Part shown: positions 7,937 through 14,758 of the stretch, in pieces
How positions within the stretch are numbered: the first letter of the stretch is position 1
How the letters are laid out: each line of letters begins with the position of its first letter
Assembly: GCA_003136615.1 (NCBI GenBank)
Contig: PLFA01000047.1
Coordinates: forward strand, 164 to 15,981
DNA from: Caulobacteraceae bacterium
GTDB taxonomy: Bacteria; Pseudomonadota; Alphaproteobacteria; Caulobacterales; Caulobacteraceae
DNA: 15,818 nt
Direction: 5' to 3'
Program-made: the position numbers and the translations under genes
Notes under the pieces: generated by a model
Told to the model about the DNA's origin: nothing
Databases searched by the model: none
What the model saw: only the letters and a program-made list of their open reading frames with translations

Positions 7937-8917
7937 TCAAGCGGCGGCGAGCATTCCAGCCAGACGCCCAGCAATCAGATCATGCGCCTCGCCCATGATC
8001 CGGTCGATCAACTCCTGGCAGGTGGGCACATCGTGGATAAGGCCCGCCACCATGCCGCAGGACCAGGCGCCAGCATCCATCTCACCGCGTTGCATGATCG
8101 CCGGATAGACCCCGGCGACCTCGCTGATGATGTCCTCGAATTTCATGGCCGCCCCGAGGGACTTCTCCTTTTCGAGAAGGCGCTCCACGCCGGCATTGAC
8201 CAGCACCCGTTCGGTATTGCGCAGGGGCCGCATGACGAGACGCGTATCAAGTTCCGACGCCGCCACCAGGGCCTGTTTGACGTTCTCGTGGATGGGCGCC
8301 TCGCGCGTCGCCATGAACCGCGTCCCCATGTTCATGCCCTCGGCGCCAAGGGCCAATGCCGCCACGAGCGAGCGACCGTCCGCCATGCCTCCCGAGGCCA
8401 CGAAAGGAACCTCAAGCTCCTCCGCGGCGCGGGGGAGAAGAATGAAGTTTGGCACATCATCCTCGCCAGGATGGCCGCCGCACTCAAAACCGTCCACACT
8501 AATCGCGTCACATCCTATGGACTGCGCCTTGAGGGCATGCCGCACGGAGGTGCACTTGTGGATGACCTTAACGCCGGCCTCTTTCAGCTGCGGCATCCAA
8601 CGCTGGGGATTGTTGCCCGCGGTCTCCACGATCTTCACGCCGCCGTCGATGATGGCCTGGACATAACCCGGATAGTCCGGCGGCGTGACCGAGGGCAGGA
8701 ATGTCAGGTTCACGCCAAAGGGCTTGTCCGTCATGGCGCGGCAACGGGCGATCTCCGCCGCAAGATTTTCCGGCGTCCGCTGTGTCAGACCGGTAATCAC
8801 GCCCAATCCGCCCGCATTCGACACCGCGGCCGCCAGCTCGGCCAGCCCGACAAAGTGCATGCCCCCCTGAATGATCGGATGAGCAATGCCAAAGAGTTCG
8901 GTAATCCGGGTTTTCAT
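7937..8917 (-). CDS. Nitronate monooxygenase-family flavoprotein
   Basis: FMN-dependent TIM-barrel enzyme of the nitronate monooxygenase / 2-nitropropane dioxygenase family; class members oxidise toxic alkyl nitronates, while others are enoyl reductase-like, so the substrate is unknown. The 326-residue protein begins TELFGIAHPIIQGGMHFVG and shows SNAGGLGVI near residues 33-41. The family His is His149 in VDGFECGGHPG, and the phosphate-binding strands are PFVASGGMADGRSL and ALGAEGMNMGTRF. ATG 8917 is chosen because AGGAGG lies 8 bases upstream; the 37 codons open further upstream lack family similarity. It diverges from the MarR-type regulator gene and precedes hpnI on the same strand. A link to hopanoid synthesis is not evident. 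Confidence 0.88.
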   Translation of the reverse strand: MKTRITELFGIAHPIIQGGMHFVGLAELAAAVSNAGGLGVITGLTQRTPENLAAEIARCRAMTDKPFGVNLTFLPSVTPPDYPGYVQAIIDGGVKIVETAGNNPQRWMPQLKEAGVKVIHKCTSVRHALKAQSIGCDAISVDGFECGGHPGEDDVPNFILLPRAAEELEVPFVASGGMADGRSLVAALALGAEGMNMGTRFMATREAPIHENVKQALVAASELDTRLVMRPLRNTERVLVNAGVERLLEKEKSLGAAMKFEDIISEVAGVYPAIMQRGEMDAGAWSCGMVAGLIHDVPTCQELIDRIMGEAHDLIAGRLAGMLAAA

Positions 8918-8925
8918 GGGGCGCT

Positions 8926-8931
8926 CCTCCT
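8926..8931 (-). promoter_or_regulatory. Strong Shine-Dalgarno deciding the nitronate monooxygenase start
   Basis: AGGAGG on the minus strand, 8 bases before ATG 8917. It is the best ribosome binding site in the window and rules out the longer in-frame start at 9028. Confidence 0.75.
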
Positions 8932-9143
8932 GCGTTCTCTTTCCAGGATGATTGTGACCCCGGTGCGCGACATGGCAAGGCCGGAACTCATTGACCATGG
9001 GGAGTCGCGAAGAGGTTGAGTTCGACACGAATTGCTAAAAATATTAAACCTGTTTTAAATGCCCAATGAGAAACTTAGCCCTATGATTCCGTCAAATGCA
9101 GGCGCAGCTCTTCAGGGACGAAAGTTTGGGTGCGGGGTCCATC

Positions 9144-9159
9144 TTATCATTACCGATAA
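9144..9159. promoter_or_regulatory. Candidate MarR-type operator dyad
   Basis: TTATCATTACCGATAA has perfect 5-bp arms (TTATC/GATAA) and a symmetric central TA, 12 of 16 positions in total. It lies 79 bases before the MarR-type start codon. Size and symmetry fit binding by a MarR-family dimer, so autoregulation is an inference from position. Confidence 0.45.
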
Positions 9160-9238
9160 ACGTCTTTGTGGGGCGAGGCCTATCGCGTGTCTCCGCGCGG
9201 GGTGGGCCTTCCGAGCCTTGATGGGGGGCGCGATCTAA

Positions 9239-9775
9239 ATGAGTCAGGAAGAGTATCGTTCAGACATAGACGCCGCCGAAACGCCAGTCGCCAGCGTCAG
9301 CAATGTCAATTATCTCGAGGTTCTGGTCCTCGCGGAGCGCCTCCACCGCCAATTCCTGGAAGTGATCCAGCTTGAGCTGGACACCCTCGGCGTGCGGGAT
9401 ATCAACAATGTCAGAGCCTTGATCCTGCTCAATATCGATGATGCGGAAATGACGGCCAGCGAGCTGTTATGGCGAGGCTGTTATCTCGGCTCCAATGTCT
9501 CCTACAACCTCAAGAAGCTGACGGAGTCCGGCTACGTGGTTCAGGAGCGGTCATCACATGACAGGCGGGTTGTCATTGTGCGCAACTCCGACAAGGGCCT
9601 GGAGCTCTGCGGCCTCTTGAAGGCGATGAACGCGCGTCATCTGGAGGCGCTGGCCAAGGCCAACTTCCGCGATGAGGACCTGAACGTGTGTCGCTCCACC
9701 CTGCGCACTCTGCAGCAGTTCTGGAGCCGCACCATCCAACCCGCGCGCCTGGGCATGGATCCGCGCTTCGGCTGA
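9239..9775 (+). CDS. MarR-family transcriptional regulator, LdtR-like
   Basis: Winged-helix MarR-family regulator, 178 residues. The central part closely resembles LdtR of Rhizobiales/Liberibacter: ERLHRQFLEVI (33-43), DINNVRALILLNI (54-66), the recognition helix YLGSNVSYNLKKLTESGYV (82-100) and the wing SSHDRRVVIV with the Asp-Arg-Arg at 108-110. LdtR controls an L,D-transpeptidase and stress tolerance in its known hosts. The same role here is a family-based guess, since no transpeptidase gene is in the window. ATG 9239 has only a weak G-rich sequence upstream. The gene converges on the TadG-like gene ending at 9815 with 39 bases between them, and diverges from the nitronate monooxygenase gene. 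Confidence 0.88.
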   Translation: MSQEEYRSDIDAAETPVASVSNVNYLEVLVLAERLHRQFLEVIQLELDTLGVRDINNVRALILLNIDDAEMTASELLWRGCYLGSNVSYNLKKLTESGYVVQERSSHDRRVVIVRNSDKGLELCGLLKAMNARHLEALAKANFRDEDLNVCRSTLRTLQQFWSRTIQPARLGMDPRFG

Positions 9776-9814
9776 AGACGGCCTTATTGCTGCCCGGCTT
9801 GGCCGCCCCAGAGA

Positions 9815-11134
9815 TCACTCCACAAGCATAGCGACCGCGCTGGATCCGATTGGCCTGACCCCGTCGGCGGCGCAACTATTGGTGAAATGGGCGCCTGAGG
9901 AAAACGTCACATCATAGGCGACCAGTTGGGTGCAACTGGACCCGTTCGACGCGGCATTGGTGAAATTCACGGCCTGGGTTGGAAAATAGAGCGCGCCATT
10001 CACCAGCATTGTTCCGCCACCGCCGACATAGGAGGTCAAAGGGTTGCCGATGATAGGCGAATTGGGGTCCGCCCACATGGCGATGCCGGCCGTCGGACCG
10101 GTGGTCGGGGCGGTGAGATTGAGGTTGGCCCCGCCCTGGATATTGGCGGTGGCGTAACCGGCCGAGGCGTTGCCAGTCAGAACGATTGTCACGCCGGTCG
10201 CGTTAACCGTGGTCCCGCCCGACATGTTAAACTGGCCCCCGACAATATAGTAGGTTCCCGGACTCATATCGACGGTGACGCCGTTGGAGACGGTGAAGCC
10301 GCCGCAAAAGACACCCGGCGAAATGTGATAGGTCGTGCCGCCCGAGCCATAGGACGTGGCCGTGCTATTGGGGCACGTCATATTGGTTGAGCCCTCGACG
10401 GTGGAGATCGAAAGGCTGGAATAGGGGTCGGCGATGGCGGCGGCGCCCACGGACTTGGTTCCGCTGATGGTGACGCTGGACCCGCCCGTGGCGCAGTAGT
10501 TGCCCACCACCGACAGATTCTGGGCGAGGATCTGGACGCCGCCGGTGGCGTCGATGGCGCAGGAGCCGGGCCCGTTATCGGCGATGCCGCAGCTCGAGAG
10601 GTCCACCGTGGCCGCGCCACTCAGATTGAAATTCACGTTCAGCGCGCCCGGCGTGGAGTCTAGAATTTCGACGCAATATTTGCCGGTCGCGCCGGGCACG
10701 GCGACTGACCGCGCTTTTATTGAAGCGGACGTGAGTTCGAGCGCTGAAAAGGCCAGGGGCTCGGACTTTGTAATCAGAACTTCGAAGGCATTACTTGTCC
10801 CGCTCGTGTAGTTCCCGCTGGTGGGCGGGGTATTCACGGTTACCGTCACGCCGTTCACGCCATTGACGAAGCCATATTGCGCGGCCACCGCCTGGGCCGT
10901 GGCCTGGGCGTAGGCGACGGACGGGGACGCGCTGTTCATGTAGTCGACAGCGGCGCTGTACGCTGCGGCGTCGGCCGCGCCCTGCGCCGCGCGGCGGTCC
11001 GAATACCAGATGCCCACATCGACGGCGAGGCCGCTGGCCCCCAACATGACAGACAGGCAAAGGCCGACGAGGATGGCGCTGACCCCGGCCTGGTCATCCG
11101 CGAAGCGCCTGAGAAGATCTCTTGTCCAAGCCAT
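9815..11134 (-). CDS. TadG-like exported protein with Gly/Ser/Thr-rich beta domain, paralogue 1
   Basis: 439-residue protein with a TadE/TadG-type N-terminus: a short basic cytoplasmic tail, one membrane helix (~17-42, GVSAILVGLCLSVMLGASG) and the Ala-rich heptad-like stretch DRRAAQGAADAAAYSAAVDY. The rest is rich in Gly, Ser, Thr and Val with short strand-turn repeats such as ISPGVFCGG and MSPGTYYIVGG, suggesting an exported right-handed beta-helix-like domain. It has eight exported Cys, including the CGIADNGPGSCA motif shared with both paralogues. TadG family members are linked to Flp/Tad pili and adhesion; the specific role is unknown. ATG 11134 aligns with the paralogues' MKR start; GTG 11146 is the alternative. 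It stands alone behind a 347-base intergenic region, so it is probably transcribed separately. Confidence 0.8.
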   Translation of the reverse strand: MAWTRDLLRRFADDQAGVSAILVGLCLSVMLGASGLAVDVGIWYSDRRAAQGAADAAAYSAAVDYMNSASPSVAYAQATAQAVAAQYGFVNGVNGVTVTVNTPPTSGNYTSGTSNAFEVLITKSEPLAFSALELTSASIKARSVAVPGATGKYCVEILDSTPGALNVNFNLSGAATVDLSSCGIADNGPGSCAIDATGGVQILAQNLSVVGNYCATGGSSVTISGTKSVGAAAIADPYSSLSISTVEGSTNMTCPNSTATSYGSGGTTYHISPGVFCGGFTVSNGVTVDMSPGTYYIVGGQFNMSGGTTVNATGVTIVLTGNASAGYATANIQGGANLNLTAPTTGPTAGIAMWADPNSPIIGNPLTSYVGGGGTMLVNGALYFPTQAVNFTNAASNGSSCTQLVAYDVTFSSGAHFTNSCAADGVRPIGSSAVAMLVE

Positions 11135-11205
11135 GATGGACCACACCCGCCAGAGTTAGCCTGAGCCAGCGAGCCCAGGACCAAGCTTCACTACGGGAAC
11201 TTAGG

Positions 11206-11247
11206 TAACAAAAATCAACAATTCGCCTAACAAAAATCAACAATTCG
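11206..11247. repeat. Two tandem 20-bp direct repeats, 22-bp period
   Basis: TAACAAAAATCAACAATTCG occurs at 11206-11225 and again, identically, at 11228-11247, separated by two bases. They lie about 70-110 bases upstream of the paralogue 1 start codon. A 22-bp period is about two helical turns, as expected for paired regulator sites on one DNA face. Only two copies are present. Confidence 0.85.
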
Positions 11248-11394
11248 ATCCACGCCATCTGTTTCCAATTGATGCGTCTATTGATTAAATTACTGACGAA
11301 TTAGATATGCTTATTAATTTCATGCGCCGAGATCTGAACTTCATATTTTATGGGAATTTTAATTAAATATACTTTGGTCGCCGAGCCGGAAACT

Positions 11395-11408
11395 CGCCTC
11401 ATAAGGCG
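11395..11408 (-). terminator. Candidate terminator hairpin after the TadE/TadG operon
   Basis: Read on the minus strand, CGCCT-TATG-AGGCG forms a perfect 5-bp stem with a 4-base loop, followed by AGTTT. It lies 73 bases past the stop of TadG-like paralogue 2. The short stem and poor T-run make it a weak intrinsic terminator at best. Confidence 0.35.
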
Positions 11409-11434
11409 CAAATCTAGAATTCTTGAATTTGCGC
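11406..11434. repeat. Nested inverted repeat downstream of paralogue 2
   Basis: Arms GCGCAAAT (11406-11413) and ATTTGCGC (11427-11434) are perfect 8-bp inverted repeats. They enclose the 8-bp palindrome AGAATTCT (11416-11423). The left arm shares bases with the hairpin at 11395-11408, so in RNA the two stems would be mutually exclusive. It could be a terminator/antiterminator arrangement, an mRNA 3' end stabiliser or a protein site. Confidence 0.6.
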
Positions 11435-11481
11435 GCGATCAACCCCGTCGCGACGCCGCGCGGGCGGAACCTTTGTGCGGC

Positions 11482-12792
11482 CTATTCCACGATCTGGGGT
11501 GTGGCCTGGCCGCCGATTGGTCTGGAGCCAGCTGCGGTGCAGCCTGTGTCTGAGAACGTCCCGCTGCCGCTGAAGGTCACATCATAGGCGATAAGCTGAA
11601 GGCAGCTGGTGTTGTTCGAGGCCCCATTGGAAAAACTGACCTGCTGCGTGGGAAAATACAGGGCGCCTGTGACATTGAAGTTCGCGCCGCCAGCCAGTGA
11701 GGTGTTGCTTGTTGTCGGACTCGCGCTGTCAGCCCACATAGCAATACCGGCGGTGGAACCAGTGGTCGGCGCCGTGAGGTTGAAGGTGACGCCATTGGCA
11801 ATTTGGGCGGTGGCATAGTTGCTCCCGCTTCCCGTCAAGATGATTGTTACGCCATCGGCCGTGACCGTCGAACCACCACCTAGGGTAAATGTGTTGCCCA
11901 CCACATAATAGACGCCCGGGCTCATGGTCGCGGTCGCGCCGTTCGAGATATTAAGCCCGCCACAATAGACGCCGGGAGAAAGTGTGTTGCTGCCACTCGT
12001 ATAGGAGGCGTTCGTATGGTTGCAGTTGCTGATAGTCGTACTGGTCGAGGCTTCGACGGAGGATAGCGAGACGCTGGCATAGGGGTCGGCGACCGCCGCC
12101 GCACCCGTCGTTTTCGTACCCGTGACCGTCACCGAGGCGCCGTTACTCGTACAATAGTTTCCGACAACCGCGAGGGATTTCATTGTAAGATCCGCCCCGC
12201 CGGACAGGGTCATGGCGCAGGATCCGGGCCCGTTATCGGCAATGCCACATTTGGGCATATTGATCGTCGCGCCATTGCTGGCGTTGAGATTGACGTTGCT
12301 GGCGCCGGCCGTTGTATTCAAGATCTCCATGCAATACTCGCCCGAGGTCGCCGGGATCGCCACCGCCCGCGCCTTGATGGAGGCCGACTTGATGAAGAGA
12401 GACGAGAAGAAAAGCGTCTCCGGTTTGGTGATGATGACCTCGAAGGCGTAGTATGATGCGGCGGTGTAGTTGCCACTCGTCGGCGGTGAATTCACCGTGA
12501 CCGTCACCCCGTTCGACCCGTTGGTGAAACCATACTGGGCCGCGACAGCCCGGGCGGAGGCCGTGCTGAAAGCCACCGAGGGCGAGGTGCTATTCGTATA
12601 GTCCACGGCCGCGGTGTAGGCGGCCGCATCCGCGGCGCCCTGTGCGTCTCGCCGGTCCGCGTACCAGAGGCCGACATCCACGGCGAGGCCGGCCCCCCCA
12701 AGCATGGCCGACAGGCACAGACCCACCAGGATGGCGCTCACGCCATCGCGGTCGTCAATGAACCGGGCGCAAAAGCGAAAGAAGCGTTTCAT
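11482..12792 (-). CDS. TadG-like exported protein with beta domain, paralogue 2
   Basis: 436-residue TadG-like protein: cytoplasmic tail with Cys8, membrane helix (~18-42), Ala-rich segment (45-64), then a Gly/Ser/Thr-rich exported domain. Repeats such as LSPGVYCGG (271-279) and MSPGVYYVVGN (290-300) suggest a beta-helix-like fold. Exported cysteines are 154, 182, 192, 214, 257, 277, 397 and 418, all conserved in the other two copies and probably paired as disulfides. It matches paralogue 3 at 94 of the first 100 residues and at equal length, so it is a recent tandem duplicate. ATG 12792 is chosen because it aligns with paralogue 3 and overlaps the stop of the TadE remnant (ATGA); an in-frame ATG at 12807 is an alternative. 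No Shine-Dalgarno is visible, so coupled translation is plausible. Confidence 0.82.
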   Translation of the reverse strand: MKRFFRFCARFIDDRDGVSAILVGLCLSAMLGGAGLAVDVGLWYADRRDAQGAADAAAYTAAVDYTNSTSPSVAFSTASARAVAAQYGFTNGSNGVTVTVNSPPTSGNYTAASYYAFEVIITKPETLFFSSLFIKSASIKARAVAIPATSGEYCMEILNTTAGASNVNLNASNGATINMPKCGIADNGPGSCAMTLSGGADLTMKSLAVVGNYCTSNGASVTVTGTKTTGAAAVADPYASVSLSSVEASTSTTISNCNHTNASYTSGSNTLSPGVYCGGLNISNGATATMSPGVYYVVGNTFTLGGGSTVTADGVTIILTGSGSNYATAQIANGVTFNLTAPTTGSTAGIAMWADSASPTTSNTSLAGGANFNVTGALYFPTQQVSFSNGASNNTSCLQLIAYDVTFSGSGTFSDTGCTAAGSRPIGGQATPQIVE

Positions 12793-12959
12793 GGCGCGCC
12801 CGCGCAAGCAGGGGTCATGACCGAGTGGGGTCGGGGATGAGCGATGCTTAAGAGAGCCAGCGCCACCAAGGTGAATTCCACCGACGTCGTTCCCCGACGG
12901 TCACGAACGAACAGGCGTGGAGATTTCGCCCGGAACTGATGGGTCAACGAAACCATCAT
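12789..12959 (-). pseudogene. N-terminal remnant of a duplicated TadE-like gene (56-codon ORF)
   Basis: Reading from ATG 12959, the first ~38 residues (MMVSLTHQFRAKSPRLF, then VRDRRGTTSVEFTLVALALL) match the start of the intact TadE-like gene at 14753 (MIASLTCQIWVKPPRPF, then VRDRLGTTAIEFALLAPVLF). After ...LLS the similarity stops at once and the sequence continues as the leader that precedes the TadG-like start codon. About 100 codons of TadE, including the stop, are deleted. The frame stays open for 56 codons and its TGA overlaps the paralogue 2 ATG by four bases, so it may still be translated and couple translation of the next gene. It begins 6 bases after the paralogue 3 stop. Loss of half the membrane helix makes normal TadE function unlikely. 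The homology is firm; expression is a guess. Confidence 0.8.
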
Positions 12960-12965
12960 CGCGGC

Positions 12966-14276
12966 CTATTCGACGATTTGGGGTGTAGCCTGACCTCCGA
13001 TCGGTCTGGCGCCGGCGGCGGTGCAGCCTGTGTCCGAGAACTTGCCGCTGCCGCTGAACGTCACATCATAGGCCAGGAGTTGAACGCAACTGGAGGCATT
13101 CGACGCGCCATTGGAAAAACTGACCTGCTGCGTCGGAAAATAAAGCGCGCCGGTAACATTCATCGTTGCGCCACCCGCGAGCGATGAGGTGTCTGTCGTC
13201 GGGCCCGCGCTATCTGCCCACATGGCTATACCCGATGTGTAACCGGTGGTCGGCGCCGTGATATTAAAGGTCGCGCCATTGGCGATGGAGGCTTGGGCAT
13301 AGTTAGATCCGCTGCCCGTCAGGATGATCGTCACGCCGTTAGCAGTGGCCGTCGTGGCGCCGCCGAGCGTGAAATAACCCCCTACCAGATAGTATACACC
13401 GGGACTCATGGTGATGGATGCTGAATTGTAAACGCCGATTCCACCACAATAGACCCCGGGGGTCAGGGCATTGCTGCCGCTGTTATATGTGGCGTTCGTA
13501 TGGTTGCAGTTGCTGATAGTCGTACTCGTCGAGGATTCGGCGGACGACACCGAAAGGCTGGCATAGGGATCGGCGACCGCCGCCGCGCCCGTCGTTTTCG
13601 AGCCTGAGACCGACACGGTCGCGCCGTTACTCGTACAGTAATTACCGACAACAGAGAGGGACTGCATCGAAAGATCGGCCCCGCCCGACAGAGTCATGGC
13701 GCAGGATCCCGGGCCGTTATCGGCGATGCCACATTTGGGCATGGTGATCTGCGAGCCATTGCTGGCGTTGAGGTTGACGTTGCTGGCGCCTGGTGTCGCG
13801 TTCAATATATCCATGCAGAATTCACCACTGGTCGCCGGGATCGCCACCGCCCGCGTCTTGATGGAGGCCGACTTGATGAAAAGAGACGAGAAGAACAGCG
13901 TCTCAGGTTTGCTGATGATCACCTCGAACGCGTCATATGACGCGGCTGTATAGTTGCCGCTCGTCGGCGGTGAATTCACCGTGACCGTGACCCCGTTCGC
14001 GCCGTTGGTGAAACCATACTGGGCGGCGACGGCTCGGGCGGAGGCCGTACTGAACGTAACCGAGGGCGACGTGCTGTTTGTATAGTCCACGGCCGCGGTA
14101 TAGGCGGCGGCGTCCGCGGCCCCCTGTGCGTCACGCCTGTCGGCGTACCAGAGGCCCACATCCACCGCGAGGCCGGCGCCTCCAAGCATGGCCGAGAGGC
14201 ACAGACCCACAAGGATGGCGCTCACGCCATCGCGGTCCCCGATGAACCTGGTGCAAAATCGTAATAGGCGTTTCAT
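12966..14276 (-). CDS. TadG-like exported protein with beta domain, paralogue 3
   Basis: 436-residue near-copy of paralogue 2 with the same plan: tail with Cys8, membrane helix (~18-42), Ala-rich DRRDAQGAADAAAYTAAVDY, then a Gly/Ser/Thr-rich exported domain with CGIADNGPGSCA (182-193) and LTPGVYCGG (271-279). All eight exported Cys are at the same positions. Differences from paralogue 2 cluster in the beta-repeat part rather than in the membrane-proximal 150 residues, which suggests relaxed or diversifying change on the exposed face. ATG 14276 is chosen by alignment with paralogue 2; a TTG at 14333 would add 19 residues without family support. The TadE-like gene ends 57 bases upstream, so the two are likely one operon. 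A surface or pilus-associated role is inferred from the family. Confidence 0.82.
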   Translation of the reverse strand: MKRLLRFCTRFIGDRDGVSAILVGLCLSAMLGGAGLAVDVGLWYADRRDAQGAADAAAYTAAVDYTNSTSPSVTFSTASARAVAAQYGFTNGANGVTVTVNSPPTSGNYTAASYDAFEVIISKPETLFFSSLFIKSASIKTRAVAIPATSGEFCMDILNATPGASNVNLNASNGSQITMPKCGIADNGPGSCAMTLSGGADLSMQSLSVVGNYCTSNGATVSVSGSKTTGAAAVADPYASLSVSSAESSTSTTISNCNHTNATYNSGSNALTPGVYCGGIGVYNSASITMSPGVYYLVGGYFTLGGATTATANGVTIILTGSGSNYAQASIANGATFNITAPTTGYTSGIAMWADSAGPTTDTSSLAGGATMNVTGALYFPTQQVSFSNGASNASSCVQLLAYDVTFSGSGKFSDTGCTAAGARPIGGQATPQIVE

Positions 14277-14333
14277 GACGCGCCCGTGCGAGCGGAGGTC
14301 ATGATCGCGTGGCGCCGGGGCTGAGCGATCCAA

Positions 14334-14753
14334 TCATGTCGGAAAGCATGTCTGGGCGGTAATGGTCGGGGTATAGGGGAACAGGCCCGAGACGAAGAAC
14401 GTGTAACTGTATGACGCCGAGACCTGGTAACCACAGGTCGCCGCGGGCGTGACCGTGAAGGTGGAAGTGGGAAATTTGAGCTGTGGGGACGCGTTGGCCG
14501 CGAAGGTCTGAACAGCGGTTGTGGTGGCGCAGTTTCCGTCAGGATTAATCAGGCCGCAGCGCGCGGCTTCTTCGACGGAATAGTTCAGCGCTTCGACCGT
14601 CCAGAGAAAGCGCCCAAATTCGATCGCGCCGAGAATAAGGCTGAAGAGAACCGGCGCCAGCAAGGCGAACTCAATCGCCGTTGTTCCGAGACGGTCGCGG
14701 ACGAATGGGCGCGGAGGTTTCACCCAGATCTGGCAGGTCAACGACGCGATCAT
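14334..14753 (-). CDS. TadE-like pseudopilin-type protein (second of the pair)
   Basis: 139-residue TadE-family protein. The N-terminus has the typical DRLGTTAIEFALLAPVLFSL (20-39), with the conserved Glu that follows the pseudopilin cleavage region and a single membrane helix to about residue 50. Then comes the amphipathic stretch VEALNYSVEEAARCGLIN and a short exported tail with Cys residues. TadE proteins are minor pseudopilins of Flp/Tad pili. ATG 14753 lies 5 bases after the stop of the upstream TadE-like gene. The 22 further open codons upstream, including a His run, are antisense-like overlap and are rejected. This gene is the intact parent of the remnant at 12789-12959. Confidence 0.85.
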   Translation of the reverse strand: MIASLTCQIWVKPPRPFVRDRLGTTAIEFALLAPVLFSLILGAIEFGRFLWTVEALNYSVEEAARCGLINPDGNCATTTAVQTFAANASPQLKFPTSTFTVTPAATCGYQVSASYSYTFFVSGLFPYTPTITAQTCFPT

Positions 14754-14758
14754 TGCCG

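Larger units (their letters stand above)
8918..9238. other. Divergent intergenic region between nitronate monooxygenase and MarR-type genes
   Basis: No coding sequence is supported in these 321 bases. The centre (about 9030-9075) is AT-rich and holds an imperfect dyad, ATTAAA-N6-TTTAAT-like, at 9043-9060. A clearer dyad lies at 9144-9159 (separate entry). Both promoters of the divergent pair must lie here, but I could not settle on convincing -35/-10 pairs. Confidence 0.6.
11135..11481. other. AT-rich intergenic region upstream of TadG-like paralogue 1
   Basis: No gene is supported in these 347 bases. About 11196-11380 is strikingly AT-rich compared with the coding DNA on both sides. It contains a 20-bp direct repeat (11206-11247), TA-rich segments near 11340-11372 that could serve as promoter elements for the minus-strand gene, and two overlapping hairpins at 11395-11434 just past the end of the upstream gene. 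Confidence 0.6.
11482..14753 (-). repeat. Tandem duplication of a TadE+TadG-like gene unit
   Basis: The unit at 12966-14753 (TadE-like gene plus TadG-like paralogue 3) is repeated at 11482-12959. The TadG-like genes align over their whole length, the leaders just before the two ATGs match (ATCGCTCA then CCCC, later GGTCATGACC/GATCATGACC and GGGCGCG), and the TadE N-terminal codons are also repeated. The left unit lacks about 300 bases from the middle and end of TadE. Confidence 0.82.

Noticed and set aside
7895..9019. Long plus-strand open frame of 374 codons
   Set aside because: It is exactly antisense to the nitronate monooxygenase-family gene, is rich in His/Arg/Gly as expected of a GC-rich shadow frame, and matches no family; the minus-strand gene has a strong ribosome binding site and family motifs.
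9779..9805. Possible bidirectional terminator CGGCC...GGCCG between the MarR-type gene and TadG-like paralogue 1
   Set aside because: A 5-bp stem with a 17-base loop and no T-run is too weak to call.
11206..11247. CRISPR-like repeat
   Set aside because: Only two copies, a 2-base spacer and no cas genes; it is a simple tandem direct repeat.
11348..11362. Near-match to a CtrA box (TTAT-N7-TTAA against TTAA-N7-TTAA)
   Set aside because: One mismatch in a strongly AT-rich stretch is expected by chance, and no transcription start is known; not enough to claim CtrA control.
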